Shown here: positions 36,481 to 45,911 of the stretch, piece by piece
How positions within the stretch are numbered: position 1 is the stretch's first letter
How the letters are laid out: each line of letters starts with the position of its first letter
DNA from: Bacteroidota bacterium
GTDB taxonomy: Bacteria; Bacteroidota; Bacteroidia; UKL13-3
Length of the DNA: 64,000 nt
Direction: 5' to 3'
Assembly (NCBI GenBank): GCA_947460345.1
Contig: CANHGM010000011.1
Location: forward strand, 33,423-97,422
Notes under the pieces: model-generated
Database searches by the model: none
What the model saw: the letters and a program-made list of their open reading frames with translations, nothing else
What the model was told of the DNA's origin: nothing
Translations under genes and position numbers: made by a program

Positions 36481-37491
36481 TTGTATAAGCAATTTAGGAA
36501 TATATTATTTATGATGGAAGCTGAAAAGGCTCATTATACTGCTATGAATTTATTGGTGTTAGCAGGAAAGCTTGGATTGGGAGGTATAATACATAATTTA
36601 TTTGAAGCTAAACAAGAACCCATCAATATTGCTGGAATTACATTTAAAAACAGAGTTGGACTTGCAGCAGGTTTTGACAAAAATGCTCAATGGATAAAAG
36701 AGTTGAGTTGGTTAGGTTTTAGTCATATAGAAGTTGGGACGGTAACGCCCAAAGCTCAACCTGGAAATGACAAGCCAAGATTATTTAGATTAAAAGACGA
36801 TGAAGCACTTATAAACAGAATGGGGTTTAACAATTTAGGTGTTGAGCATATGGTTGAAAGACTGAGAACAAGAAATTCTGATTTGATTATTGGAGGCAAT
36901 ATTGGTAAAAACAAAATAACTCCAAACGAAAAAGCAAACGATGATTATATATATAGTTTTGAAAAATTATATCCTTGGGTAGATTATTTTACAGTGAATG
37001 TAAGTAGTCCAAATACACCAGGATTAAGATCATTGCAAGAAAAAGAACCTTTAAAACAATTGTTATTAGAACTGTATATATTGAGAAGTAAAATAGTAGA
37101 AGAAGACCAAAAAACTAAACCCATATTTTTAAAAATTGCACCTGATTTGACTTATACTCAACTGGACGAAATAATTGAAATTGCTATAGAATTAAAACTT
37201 GATGGGATTGTAGCTACCAATACTACCTTATCTAGAGAAGGATTGAACTCAAGCCCTTTATTAACCCAAGAAACTGGGGGGCTGAGTGGAAGGCCTGTTG
37301 AATCAAAATCAAATTTAGTTATCTCCTATATTTATAATCAATCAGGAGGGAAAATACCGATTATAGGTGTAGGAGGTGTATATACAACAGACGACTATAA
37401 AAGAAAATTAGATTCAGGTGCTAGTTTAGTACAAGTATATACAGGATTTATATATGAAGGGCCAAGAATTGTAAAAAATATATTGGGCTAA
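36481..37491 (+). CDS. pyrD: Dihydroorotate dehydrogenase (quinone), class 2
   Basis: 336 residues from TTG 36481, 6 bases after the polyprenyl synthase. The N-terminal helical extension (FRNILFMMEAEKAHYTAMNLL) is the membrane- and quinone-binding part of class 2 enzymes. FMN-site motifs are GLAAGFDKN (60-68) and NRMGFNNLG. The catalytic loop is NVSSPNTPG (173-181) with a Ser base, followed by FLKIAPDL and GVGGVY. It oxidises dihydroorotate in pyrimidine synthesis. It overlaps the convergent lipoprotein gene by 4 bases. Confidence 0.96.
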   Translation: MYKQFRNILFMMEAEKAHYTAMNLLVLAGKLGLGGIIHNLFEAKQEPINIAGITFKNRVGLAAGFDKNAQWIKELSWLGFSHIEVGTVTPKAQPGNDKPRLFRLKDDEALINRMGFNNLGVEHMVERLRTRNSDLIIGGNIGKNKITPNEKANDDYIYSFEKLYPWVDYFTVNVSSPNTPGLRSLQEKEPLKQLLLELYILRSKIVEEDQKTKPIFLKIAPDLTYTQLDEIIEIAIELKLDGIVATNTTLSREGLNSSPLLTQETGGLSGRPVESKSNLVISYIYNQSGGKIPIIGVGGVYTTDDYKRKLDSGASLVQVYTGFIYEGPRIVKNILG

Positions 37492-38750
37492 TTATTGGCT
37501 GTATCGGCTACAATTGTATTGGTAATTTGAACAAATTTAGAATCATTCCTAAACCTTGAAAACTCAGGTTGGTTGGTCATTCTAGCTCTATCATTAAACT
37601 TTAATTGAGCAGCGGTTTCAAGTAAATTAAGACAGGCATTCTTTTCATTTTTCTTTGCAGCTATCAATGCCTGCAAATAAGCCCATTCAGCATTTAATGG
37701 GTCAATTAATTGATATAGTTTTGAAAAATACACAGCTTTATCTATTTGCTCAGATTTGATTGCAGCTTGAGTATTTGAGTAACAATACAAACTTAGAATT
37801 CCTAAAACCCTATTATACATTGCCTTTTTATCGCCACTACAAACATTACTTTTGGCGTTAATACTATTTACTTCTTTAGTCCACCATTCAATGTCTATAA
37901 TGTTCATCAGCTTATCAATATATACATTTCTTAATATATTCTCTTCTTGAAATGTTGGCTTTAATTCTTGGGTTATTCTTGCAAATTCTTCATCTGCTTC
38001 ATTTGCAGTATTGTTATTCTTTTGAGTTTTAGAAAATATAAAATCAAAAGCTAAATCCATCGAAATTTCGGGTGCCCAATCGTGTTTTCCATTAAACATC
38101 AAAAACAATGAAGGCTGATGAACTTTGTTATAAAATATTCCTTGAAAACTTTGATACATTTCAAACAAATTAAAATCATCTATTCCGCCTAAACCCACTA
38201 AATTTATTTGTTTGTTGTTAAACATTAATGGATCAAAACCCGCAGAATTCATAATGACACTTTTTACATGAGTGTTATATATGGCAAAATCTGCTGCTAC
38301 CCTAGCCCCTCCAGAAAAACCACAAGTATATACTTCATTTGTATCAACACTAAACTTACTAAACACATCTGTTAAAATAGCGTTCCCTATTGACCTATAT
38401 TCTTCTATATTTAAACCATTCTCAGCCTGGTCTGAACATACCAATATATATTGATATTTATCAGCAAGCTTATTATATAATTTCAAAGGTAGTTTTGATC
38501 TTTTATGAGCGTCAAACATCATCACCAATGCAAACTTTTTAGAAGAAGTATAACTAGATGGTAAATATATTTTATAAGAATATTTAGCATTGTTATCACA
38601 AATGATATTGCCTGTAATACCAGGAACAGCTTTAACTGCTATAGTATTTGTAGAATCAATATTTTGAGGTGTATTAGAAGAGTTTGAAGCAGTACATCCT
38701 ACTACAGCTAATATTATAAAAAATAAAAATACATTTGTTAGTTTTATCAT
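37488..38750 (-). CDS. Lipoprotein with alpha/beta-hydrolase (esterase-like) domain
   Basis: 420 residues. Lipoprotein signal FFIILAVVGC (Cys19). The domain begins YSYKIYLPSSYTSSKKFALVM and has the nucleophile elbow CGFSGGARVA (GFSGG 144-148, Ser146), like poly(3-hydroxybutyrate) depolymerase/feruloyl esterase-type proteins. A possible catalytic His is in NGKHDWAPE. The last 100 residues are helical and TPR-like (SKLYQLIDPLNAEWAYLQAL). The substrate is unknown and it may be a surface or periplasmic esterase. Confidence 0.75.
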   Translation of the reverse strand: MIKLTNVFLFFIILAVVGCTASNSSNTPQNIDSTNTIAVKAVPGITGNIICDNNAKYSYKIYLPSSYTSSKKFALVMMFDAHKRSKLPLKLYNKLADKYQYILVCSDQAENGLNIEEYRSIGNAILTDVFSKFSVDTNEVYTCGFSGGARVAADFAIYNTHVKSVIMNSAGFDPLMFNNKQINLVGLGGIDDFNLFEMYQSFQGIFYNKVHQPSLFLMFNGKHDWAPEISMDLAFDFIFSKTQKNNNTANEADEEFARITQELKPTFQEENILRNVYIDKLMNIIDIEWWTKEVNSINAKSNVCSGDKKAMYNRVLGILSLYCYSNTQAAIKSEQIDKAVYFSKLYQLIDPLNAEWAYLQALIAAKKNEKNACLNLLETAAQLKFNDRARMTNQPEFSRFRNDSKFVQITNTIVADTANN

Positions 38751-38874
38751 ACAATCATTAAAATCAATAATTTAACAATGCAAATCTATATCCTGAATAC
38801 CAAATTAACATAAATTTAGAAGAATTTTGTAAAAGATTATTTAGTACATAAAATATTGTAGTAATATTGCACAA

Positions 38875-39879
38875 ATGGTTATGACAAGTGCTGACAAACT
38901 AAATTACCTAAATATAGGTTTGATGCTAATTTCAACGATTATAGCATTTATTTTGCCTTTTGAATTGTTCCTTTTTTCCTATGCTGTTTTAGGACCTTTA
39001 CATTATCTAACTGAAGTTTCATGGTTACAAAAAAGCAGTTTTTATATACATAGTAAGTTAGATCCATGGATATTAATTTCATTTGGCATGATCGCTACCA
39101 TTGCTTTTTTTAACGAAAAAATTGCTCGAATGGGTACTGGAGAGTTAGCAGTATCTTTATCATTTATGTCAGCATTTTTTATGGTTTTTATTAAAAATAA
39201 ATATATAAAATTTGTTGCCATTGGTCTTTCTGTTTTTATAGTATTAATGGTAAGAGATGAAGTTTTTTATAAATTATTCTTTGGAGTTTTCTTACCTACC
39301 CTTATACATGTTTTTGTATTCACAGGATTATTTATCATATACGGTGCATTAAAAACAAAAAGTATTTCAGGCTATATATCTATGCTAGTATTTATTTTAT
39401 GTGGATCTTGTTTCTTTTGGTTAGGTACAGATTGGGTAAGTATTTTAACTATTAAAGGCCAAAAAACGTATGATATGTTGTTACCACAAAATGATATCAT
39501 GTTGAAGGCATTTGGGGTGAACGGACTACATGTAACAGACCCCGTTAGATATTCTAAAGAATTTTTGTTTCACAGTGAACCAGGCGTAATGTTGATGCGG
39601 TTTATAGCCTTTGCCTACACCTACCACTATTTAAATTGGTTTTCAAAAACCAGTGTAATCAAATGGCATGAAATACCTAAAGAAAGAATGATGATTATTG
39701 CGGCAATATGGGTGATTTCTGTAGGTGCTTATATATTTAATTACAAACACGGTTTCAAACTTTTGTATTTTTTATCTATGGTCCATGTCTTTTTAGAATT
39801 TCCATTAAACTTCAGATCAATTACAGGAATTGGGTCTGAAATTGCAAGTAGAATAAGGTTAAAAACAAAGACCGTTTAA
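38875..39879 (+). CDS. His-rich polytopic membrane protein of unknown function
   Basis: 334 residues with about nine or ten hydrophobic helices. Histidines sit at helix ends in a recurring way: GPLHYLTEVSWL (His43), PTLIHVFVF (145), AYTYHYLNWF (251), VIKWHEIP (265) and SMVHVFLEFPLN (304). Such spacing resembles membrane metal or heme enzymes; the GPLHYLTE and VHVFLEF stretches faintly recall the Brp/Blh carotenoid oxygenase family. That link is a weak inference. It is a single gene, overlapping by 4 bases the tail of a small convergent gene. Confidence 0.6.
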   Translation: MVMTSADKLNYLNIGLMLISTIIAFILPFELFLFSYAVLGPLHYLTEVSWLQKSSFYIHSKLDPWILISFGMIATIAFFNEKIARMGTGELAVSLSFMSAFFMVFIKNKYIKFVAIGLSVFIVLMVRDEVFYKLFFGVFLPTLIHVFVFTGLFIIYGALKTKSISGYISMLVFILCGSCFFWLGTDWVSILTIKGQKTYDMLLPQNDIMLKAFGVNGLHVTDPVRYSKEFLFHSEPGVMLMRFIAFAYTYHYLNWFSKTSVIKWHEIPKERMMIIAAIWVISVGAYIFNYKHGFKLLYFLSMVHVFLEFPLNFRSITGIGSEIASRIRLKTKTV

Positions 39880-40055
39880 GATTTATTCTTGGCTCTTTCA
39901 ATTAATTTTACTTTAAGCCAACTAGGAACTTTTTCGTGACCATAAGGGCAATTTTTACAACCACTTCCACAGCAATGACCTCTCTTAAGGTGCCAAGCTT
40001 CTGTAAACACCATTAAGCCTTCAATGTTAATATAATAATCTTCCTTTTCTTTCAT
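39876..40055 (-). CDS. Small Cys-rich DUF5522-like protein
   Basis: 59 residues from ATG 40055 to TAA 39876. The sequence has EGLMVFTEAWHLKRGHCCGSG followed by CKNCPYGHEKVP, that is CCGxGCxxCPYG: four cysteines and histidines likely to bind a metal. This short family is widespread in Bacteroidota next to unrelated genes, and its role is unknown. A basic C-terminal helix follows (LKVKLIERAKNK). Its stop overlaps the end of the convergent membrane-protein gene by 4 bases. Confidence 0.85.
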   Translation of the reverse strand: MKEKEDYYINIEGLMVFTEAWHLKRGHCCGSGCKNCPYGHEKVPSWLKVKLIERAKNKS

Positions 40056-40180
40056 TGCGTTGGATTAATAACAAGAAAAGACTTGAAATGTTTTTTTCAA
40101 CTGTCAATTCCTATTTTTTTTTAACACAGTATTTGATTTGTAAATAGGAATGGCAGCGGTATTAATTACATGTTTTATTC

Positions 40181-40188
40181 TATATTTG
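40181..40188 (+). promoter_or_regulatory. -7 promoter element for the MFS gene
   Basis: TATATTTG is an exact TAnnTTTG match, ending 10 bases before the ATG. No clear -33 TTTG is seen at the usual distance. Confidence 0.55.
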
Positions 40189-40198
40189 CAAACAACAG

Positions 40199-41467
40199 AT
40201 GAAAGAAAAAAACAACAATCAAAACAAAAAAAGTATATGGGGATTGATCATTGTAGCCTCATTAGGTTATTTTGTAGATATATATGATTTAGTATTATTT
40301 AATGTAGTAAAAAAAGAAAGCCTTGAATCTATTGGTCTATCAGGTGCCATGTTGGAACAATATGATGTTTCTCTTTTCAACTGGCAAATGACAGGAATGC
40401 TTATCGGTGGATTACTTTGGGGAATTTTGGGAGATAAAAGAGGCAGAATCCAAGTATTGTTTGGTTCCATTTTACTATATTCAATTGCTAATATTGCTAA
40501 TGCTTTTGTAGACAATACTACTACATATGCATTATGGAGACTAGTGGCAGGTATAGGTTTGGCTGGAGAACTTGGTGCTGGCATAACACTAGTGGTTGAA
40601 AGTATGGAAAAAGAAAAACGAGGATATGGTACCATGATAATTGTAACTTTTGGTGCTTTAGGTGGTGTTGCAGCTAGAATTGTAGGTGGCAAAGGAGCGG
40701 ATTTAGCACAGACTTTAGGTTGGAATTTAGAGGGTTGGAGAATGGCATATATAGTTGGAGGCGTTTTAGGAATTATATTGTTAATGTTAAGAGCTGGTGC
40801 TTTTGAATCAGGGATGTTTAAGCAAATGAAAGAATCTTCAGTTTCAAAAGGTAATTTTTTGAGTTTGTTTAAAACCAAAGAAAGAGTCTTAAAATATTTA
40901 GCTTGTATTGCAATTGGTTTGCCTGTTTGGTTTGTTGTAGGTGTTCTCATCAACCAGTCACATAAAATAGCTCCATATATTGGGGTTATTGGAGAAGTGA
41001 AAGTTGGAGATAGTGTTATGTGGAGTTATGTAGGTTTATCTGTAGGAGATTTGCTAAGCGGGGTGTTAAGCCAATGGCTAAAAAGTAGAAGAAAAGTTGT
41101 TTTTATATATTTAGGGTTTCTGAGTGTAACGGTGGGTATATATTTATTTAACCATCAAATATCCATTAATACATTCCATTTAATGTGCATGTTACTTGGT
41201 GCATCTACAGGTTTTTGGGCTTTGTTTGTAACAATAGCCTCAGAACAATTTGGAACCAATTTGAGAAGTACTGTTGCCAACACTGTACCTAATTTTGTAA
41301 GAGGGGCCACAGTTTTAATAACCATGGGATTTGTTTCACTTCTACCTTATGGAGCCGGAATTGCTTGTAGTATCGTTGGAGCTATTTGTATAGGACTTTC
41401 ATTTATAGCTACTTGGTATGTCAAAGAAACATTCCACAAAGAGTTAGACTATTTCGAAACTAGTTGA
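40199..41467 (+). CDS. MFS transporter
   Basis: 422 residues with twelve predicted membrane helices. Motif A between helices 2 and 3 is clear (GGLLWGILGDKRGRIQVL), and an acidic start DIYDLVLFNVV and charged residues in helix 4 (GLAGELGAGITLVVESMEKEKRG) are like the metabolite:H+ symporter (sugar/organic-acid) branch. The C-terminal half has a second, weaker loop SQWLKSRRKVVF. The substrate cannot be named; it might be a dicarboxylate or aromatic acid. It is a single gene. Confidence 0.85.
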   Translation: MKEKNNNQNKKSIWGLIIVASLGYFVDIYDLVLFNVVKKESLESIGLSGAMLEQYDVSLFNWQMTGMLIGGLLWGILGDKRGRIQVLFGSILLYSIANIANAFVDNTTTYALWRLVAGIGLAGELGAGITLVVESMEKEKRGYGTMIIVTFGALGGVAARIVGGKGADLAQTLGWNLEGWRMAYIVGGVLGIILLMLRAGAFESGMFKQMKESSVSKGNFLSLFKTKERVLKYLACIAIGLPVWFVVGVLINQSHKIAPYIGVIGEVKVGDSVMWSYVGLSVGDLLSGVLSQWLKSRRKVVFIYLGFLSVTVGIYLFNHQISINTFHLMCMLLGASTGFWALFVTIASEQFGTNLRSTVANTVPNFVRGATVLITMGFVSLLPYGAGIACSIVGAICIGLSFIATWYVKETFHKELDYFETS

Positions 41468-41468
41468 A

Positions 41469-41615
41469 CTAAAATCTAGCACATTCTATTTTGTGAGTAG
41501 GCTCTTTCTTTTCTTTAGGTTGCTTTTGGTCAAGTGGTTTTAAAAAGCCACAACAACAGCTTTCTAAAACCAATATAATTTGAATAATAACTAAATAAGA
41601 TATTAAGCGTTTCAT
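41469..41615 (-). CDS. Small putative lipoprotein
   Basis: 48 codons from ATG 41615 to TAG 41469. The N-terminus is MKRLISYLVIIQIILVLESC, a short lipoprotein-like signal with Cys20, followed by two further cysteines and a Lys/Glu/Pro-rich tail (DQKQPKEKKEPTHK). It resembles the very short lipoproteins common in Bacteroidota. It fills most of the space between the convergent MFS gene and the divergent TrmH-family gene, with no other support. Confidence 0.45.
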   Translation of the reverse strand: MKRLISYLVIIQIILVLESCCCGFLKPLDQKQPKEKKEPTHKIECARF

Positions 41616-41648
41616 CACAAAAGTAATTTAATACGATGCCATTGACAA

Positions 41649-41656
41649 TAACTTTG
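41649..41656 (+). promoter_or_regulatory. -7 promoter element for the TrmH-family gene
   Basis: TAACTTTG matches TAnnTTTG exactly, 26 bases before the TTG start, and would drive the TrmH-dapB-TraB-DUF3857 run. Confidence 0.6.
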
Positions 41657-41682
41657 CCAAAACAATAATTAAAGCAATACAA

Positions 41683-42204
41683 TTGAATCAAAAACTAAAA
41701 CTAGAAGAGTTAAATAGAATTTCAGTAGACGAATATAAAAATGCTGATAAGTTTCCTTTGATATTAATTTTAGACAATGTAAGAAGCTTGCACAATGTTG
41801 GTTCTTTATTTAGAACAGCTGATGCATTTAGAGTAGACGCTATATATCTATGTGGAATAACCGGAACTCCTCCTCACAAAGAATTAAACAAAACAGCTTT
41901 AGGAGCTACTGAATCAGTGAATTGGAAATACTTTACCAATACATTTGAAGCTATTATGGAAGCAAAGAAACTTTCATATAATATATATGCATTAGAACAA
42001 ACATCAAACAGTGAAATGCTTCAATATATAAAACCACAATTTCCTATAGCTTTGGTTTTAGGAAATGAAGTAAATGGTGTAGAAGAATCTGTATTAAAAT
42101 TATGTGATAAAATAGTAGAGATTCCTCAATTTGGGACAAAGCATTCATTTAATGTTTCAGTTTCAGCAGCAATTGTTATTTGGCATTTATATTTGAACCG
42201 ATAA
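41683..42204 (+). CDS. TrmH/SpoU family RNA 2'-O-methyltransferase
   Basis: 173 residues from TTG 41683. The trefoil-knot (SPOUT) motifs are present: motif 1 ILDNVRSLHNVGSLFRTADAF (Arg, Asn for catalysis, listed here without the last residue), motif 2 LVLGNEVNGVEESVL and motif 3 PQFGTKHSFNVSVSAAI. It uses S-adenosylmethionine to methylate a ribose in tRNA or rRNA; the target site is unknown. It starts a run with dapB one base after its stop. Confidence 0.93.
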   Translation: MNQKLKLEELNRISVDEYKNADKFPLILILDNVRSLHNVGSLFRTADAFRVDAIYLCGITGTPPHKELNKTALGATESVNWKYFTNTFEAIMEAKKLSYNIYALEQTSNSEMLQYIKPQFPIALVLGNEVNGVEESVLKLCDKIVEIPQFGTKHSFNVSVSAAIVIWHLYLNR

Positions 42205-42205
42205 T

Positions 42206-42940
42206 ATGAATATAGCATTAATTGGATATGGCAAAATGGGCAAGGAAATTGAAAAAATTCTTGTCAACAGAGGACATCAATGTATATTAAAAATCTCCTC
42301 TTCGAATTTAGAAGATTTTACAAAAGAAAAATTTAAGTTAATTGATATAGCTATTGAGTTTACAAATCCTGAAGTAGCAGTATACAATCTTAAAAAATGT
42401 ATCACATGGGGTGTTCCAGTTGTAACAGGTTCAACAGGTTGGTACAAACATTATAATGATGTAGCATATTTAGTTGAACAACAAAATGGCAGTTTGTTTT
42501 ATGCAACAAATTTTAGCATAGGTGTCAATATATTCTTTAAATTGAATGAAATGTTATCACAACTGATGACAGATAAACAATATGAGCCATATATATGGGA
42601 ACAACATCATATACATAAAAAAGACCATCCTAGTGGAACAGGAATTACTTTGGCAGAAGGACTTTTAAGAAATTTCACGACAAAAACTTCTATTCAAGCC
42701 AAATTAGAAACTGAGGTGAACCATAAAAATACTGAAGCATCAGATTTAACAATCATATGCTCTAGAGAAGCTGAAGTACCGGGTACTCATAAAGTTATTT
42801 GGAAAGGCACAAATGATAAAATCGAAATTACGCATGAAGCTTTTAACAGAATTGGATTTGCTGAAGGTGCTGTAATTGCTGCAGAGTGGTTATATCAAAA
42901 AAAAGGTATATATAGCATGAATGATATGCTTAAACTTTAA
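42206..42940 (+). CDS. dapB: 4-hydroxy-tetrahydrodipicolinate reductase
   Basis: 244 residues. Nucleotide-binding GYGKMGKEI (7-15), TGSTGW (74-79) and the catalytic core EQHHIHKKDHPSGTG (132-146), in which the second His and Lys are the usual acid and base. It performs the NAD(P)H-dependent step of lysine and meso-diaminopimelate synthesis, feeding peptidoglycan. It begins one base after the TrmH gene and is followed by the TraB gene after 11 bases. Confidence 0.97.
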   Translation: MNIALIGYGKMGKEIEKILVNRGHQCILKISSSNLEDFTKEKFKLIDIAIEFTNPEVAVYNLKKCITWGVPVVTGSTGWYKHYNDVAYLVEQQNGSLFYATNFSIGVNIFFKLNEMLSQLMTDKQYEPYIWEQHHIHKKDHPSGTGITLAEGLLRNFTTKTSIQAKLETEVNHKNTEASDLTIICSREAEVPGTHKVIWKGTNDKIEITHEAFNRIGFAEGAVIAAEWLYQKKGIYSMNDMLKL

Positions 42941-42951
42941 ACGAAAAAAAA

Positions 42952-43845
42952 ATGAAAAAACTAACTTGTATTTTCACCCTTATACTTGGCTTAACACAAG
43001 TCATACAAAGTCAAAACAATGTGATGAAAGATGAAAATGGTATCCTATGGAAAATAACAGGTAATGGTTTAAAAAAACCAAGTTATTTGTTTGGAACTTT
43101 CCATTTAGGTGTGAAGCCTTCAAACAAAATAATTGATTCATGCACAAAGTTTATCAAACAAGTTAACCAATTTTATGGAGAAATAGATATAACAGAAGCT
43201 GGTCAAAATCCACAACAAATTCAACAAATGGGTATGCTTGACGAAGGCATAAAATTAGCTGATTTAATTAATGAAGATGACTATAAACTATTGAAAAATT
43301 TTATGAAAGATTCAGTGGCCATGGACGAGTCAGTATATGCACAAATGAAACCTATGATGGTTTCTATACTTATAAGTATTGCATATATGTCAAAAATGGA
43401 AGGAATGGATGATATTAACTATTCTATAGATAAAGAATTACAACAAATAGCTAGTGAAAACAAAATAGAAATAAAAGGATTTGAAAGTGTTAAAAATCAA
43501 GGCGAGATTATGTTTAATAAAATTACTCCAATAGACCAAGCTGATTATTTAATTGAATCTATTAAAACCAATCAATTTTCAAAAGAATCTATTCAAAGTA
43601 TGATTGCATTTTATAACCAAGGAAATTTAAATGAGATAAATAAAATGACAGAACAAATAATGAATACAAGTTTTGTAGATATATTTTTAACGCAACGTAA
43701 TGAAAAATGGATGCAAACTATTCAACCTTTGTTAAGTGAAAACAAAAAAATATTTATTGCTGTAGGTGCTGGTCATTTGACAGGCAACAAAGGTTTAATA
43801 AAACTTCTAAGAGAAAAAGGTTATACAGTCAAATCAATATTATAA
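42952..43845 (+). CDS. TraB/GumN family protein, exported
   Basis: 297 residues. Signal peptide (MKKLTCIFTLILGLTQVIQS), then the TraB motif YLFGTFHLG (45-53) and the C-terminal FIAVGAGHLTGNKGLIKLL with the conserved GxxH. The family is a metal-dependent peptidase-like fold (TIKI in animals is a related Met-cleaving protease). Its substrate in bacteria is unknown. It is placed between dapB and the DUF3857-type gene, probably co-transcribed. Confidence 0.9.
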   Translation: MKKLTCIFTLILGLTQVIQSQNNVMKDENGILWKITGNGLKKPSYLFGTFHLGVKPSNKIIDSCTKFIKQVNQFYGEIDITEAGQNPQQIQQMGMLDEGIKLADLINEDDYKLLKNFMKDSVAMDESVYAQMKPMMVSILISIAYMSKMEGMDDINYSIDKELQQIASENKIEIKGFESVKNQGEIMFNKITPIDQADYLIESIKTNQFSKESIQSMIAFYNQGNLNEINKMTEQIMNTSFVDIFLTQRNEKWMQTIQPLLSENKKIFIAVGAGHLTGNKGLIKLLREKGYTVKSIL

Positions 43846-43850
43846 AGTTA

Positions 43851-45842
43851 ATGAAAAAAATAATATATATATGTTTTGTCTTTTTTTGTTTATTCATAAA
43901 TGTAAAAAACAATACGGTATCGGCAAAAACCAATAAATACAAATATGAAAACTATGATTGGAATGAAAATTTTACTAATTATCAGTTATTGCCAGAAGAA
44001 AAAGATGAACCTTTAATTTTTGCAAAATACTTATCAGCAAGAGAGTTTGCATATAATGACAAAGGCTTACTTACCCATTATTGGACCAAACATATGATTG
44101 TGAAATTAAACAGTAATGATGCTGTAGAAGGTTTTAATAAACTTTCATTTTCTATGTTTGAAGTTCAAAGAATTGCAAAACTTAAAGTTAGAACAATTAA
44201 TAATGCAGGAAAAATAAAGGAATTAGATACCAGCAATATTAAATTTATTGAAAATCTTGACAACGAAGGGCCTCATAAATTACTTGGCATAGATGGACTT
44301 GAGGTAGGAAATACTTTAGAAATATTATATACTCTAGAAGAGTCGTATGAGTATTATTTGTATGGGTCTATTGAAACATTACAATCTCAATTTATCCGTA
44401 AAAATGTATTATTTGAATTGACTGCACCAGCAACATTAAAATTTAAAGTTAAATCTTTAAATGGATTGCCAGATGTTGAAGAAGAAACATATGATTTAGA
44501 CAAAAATATATATCGTGTAAAAGTGGATCAAATAAAGCCTTTGGCAGAAGAACAATACTCAGCATATAACTCTAATTTAAAAAAGATTATATATAAGTTT
44601 GACTATGACAAAAGTAAAGGAGAGTCTTCTAAGTTTGTAACTTGGGCAGTGGCTGCTGATAGTAAGTTCAATTCATATATGAAAGAAGACGAAAAGAACA
44701 AAAAAGAAATACTAAAATTTATCAAAACAAATAAAATAAATGCAAAGTCATATTTAGATATGATGCATACTGAGAAAACAATTAAAACAATTTTCAAATT
44801 ACAACAAATAAACGACGACAGATTTGAAGATTTAAAAGCTATTCTTAAAAATAAATATGCTAACACACAAGGCATGACCAAATTGTTTTGTCAAATACTA
44901 AATGGATTAAATATTGAATATGAACTAGCATTTACCAGAAATAGATTTGAAGAAAAATTTGATAAAGAATTTGAAGGGTGGAATCACCTGAATTATGGGT
45001 TTATATACATTCCATCACTCAACTTTTATATTATGCCAGCAGAAGGTTCAGCTAACAATGGTTGGTTAACATCATCTTATGCCAATTGTAATGCATTGTA
45101 TATAAAAAAATTAAACATTAATGAAACCATATTTGGCAAAGGTGAAGTAAAATTTACTGAAGCAAATAGTTGTAATATTAACCATGATGATATATATATC
45201 AATTTAAAACTAGATGACAACTTTGAAGACGTTACTTATAATTTGCAGAGAGTTACTCATGGCGAAACCACAGCAGATATTCAATATATTTGGGACAATT
45301 TAGTAGACGAACAAAAAATTAAACTGTATGACTCATATTTAAAACTAACTGAAGATAATTGTAAATATACTAAACCAATTGTTATAAACGATTTAGAGAA
45401 TTTTGACAAGCATTTTCCATTCACTATAAACACTACAGTAACAGACGCATCGTTATGGGAAAAAGCTGGGAATAAATACATATTAAAAGTAGGTACACTT
45501 ATAGGACCCCAAAGTGAATTGTATAACAAAGACAAAAGACAAAACCCAATAGAGAACACCCATAACCATGGCTACCATAGAGTCATTACTTTTACAATTC
45601 CTGAAGGATATCAAATTCAAAATTTGAATGACATTAAAATACATGCTGAGTTAAAAAAGAATGATAAAATGGCTTGTTACTTCAACTCCGACTTTTCTAT
45701 TGAAGGAAACAAAGTAACTATTACATGTGACGAAGAATATTTACAGATAGACATGTCTGTAAGTGATTACGAAGACTTCAGAAAAGTAATCAATGCGGCT
45801 GCAGATTTCAATAAAGTAAAATATATATTTTCTAAAAAATAA
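43851..45842 (+). CDS. Exported DUF3857 / transglutaminase-like protein
   Basis: 663 residues with a signal peptide ending near SAKT (residue 26). The first ~250 residues resemble DUF3857 (HMIVKLNSNDAVEGFNKLSF, then RTINNAGKIKELD). The middle has a transglutaminase-like stretch GMTKLFCQILNGLNIEYELAF, containing Cys, and FEGWNHLNYGFIYIPSLN with His, the expected order for Cys-His-Asp. The C-terminal third resembles DUF2569/DUF3858-like strands. Likely periplasmic or outer-membrane; the reaction is unknown. It starts 5 bases after the TraB gene. Confidence 0.75.
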   Translation: MKKIIYICFVFFCLFINVKNNTVSAKTNKYKYENYDWNENFTNYQLLPEEKDEPLIFAKYLSAREFAYNDKGLLTHYWTKHMIVKLNSNDAVEGFNKLSFSMFEVQRIAKLKVRTINNAGKIKELDTSNIKFIENLDNEGPHKLLGIDGLEVGNTLEILYTLEESYEYYLYGSIETLQSQFIRKNVLFELTAPATLKFKVKSLNGLPDVEEETYDLDKNIYRVKVDQIKPLAEEQYSAYNSNLKKIIYKFDYDKSKGESSKFVTWAVAADSKFNSYMKEDEKNKKEILKFIKTNKINAKSYLDMMHTEKTIKTIFKLQQINDDRFEDLKAILKNKYANTQGMTKLFCQILNGLNIEYELAFTRNRFEEKFDKEFEGWNHLNYGFIYIPSLNFYIMPAEGSANNGWLTSSYANCNALYIKKLNINETIFGKGEVKFTEANSCNINHDDIYINLKLDDNFEDVTYNLQRVTHGETTADIQYIWDNLVDEQKIKLYDSYLKLTEDNCKYTKPIVINDLENFDKHFPFTINTTVTDASLWEKAGNKYILKVGTLIGPQSELYNKDKRQNPIENTHNHGYHRVITFTIPEGYQIQNLNDIKIHAELKKNDKMACYFNSDFSIEGNKVTITCDEEYLQIDMSVSDYEDFRKVINAAADFNKVKYIFSKK

Positions 45843-45866
45843 AAGGATTACTATTTTTTTTAGAAG

Positions 45867-45874
45867 TATTTTTG
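45867..45874 (+). promoter_or_regulatory. -7 promoter element of the His/Cys-rich gene
   Basis: TATTTTTG matches TAnnTTTG exactly. Transcription would begin near 45880, at a run encoding IKQKYIHIIFSLF. That is a plausible signal-peptide start, though in frame it has only ATT and not ATG. Confidence 0.5.
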
Positions 45875-45911
45875 CAGCATTAAGCAAAAATATATACATA
45901 TCATTTTTTCT

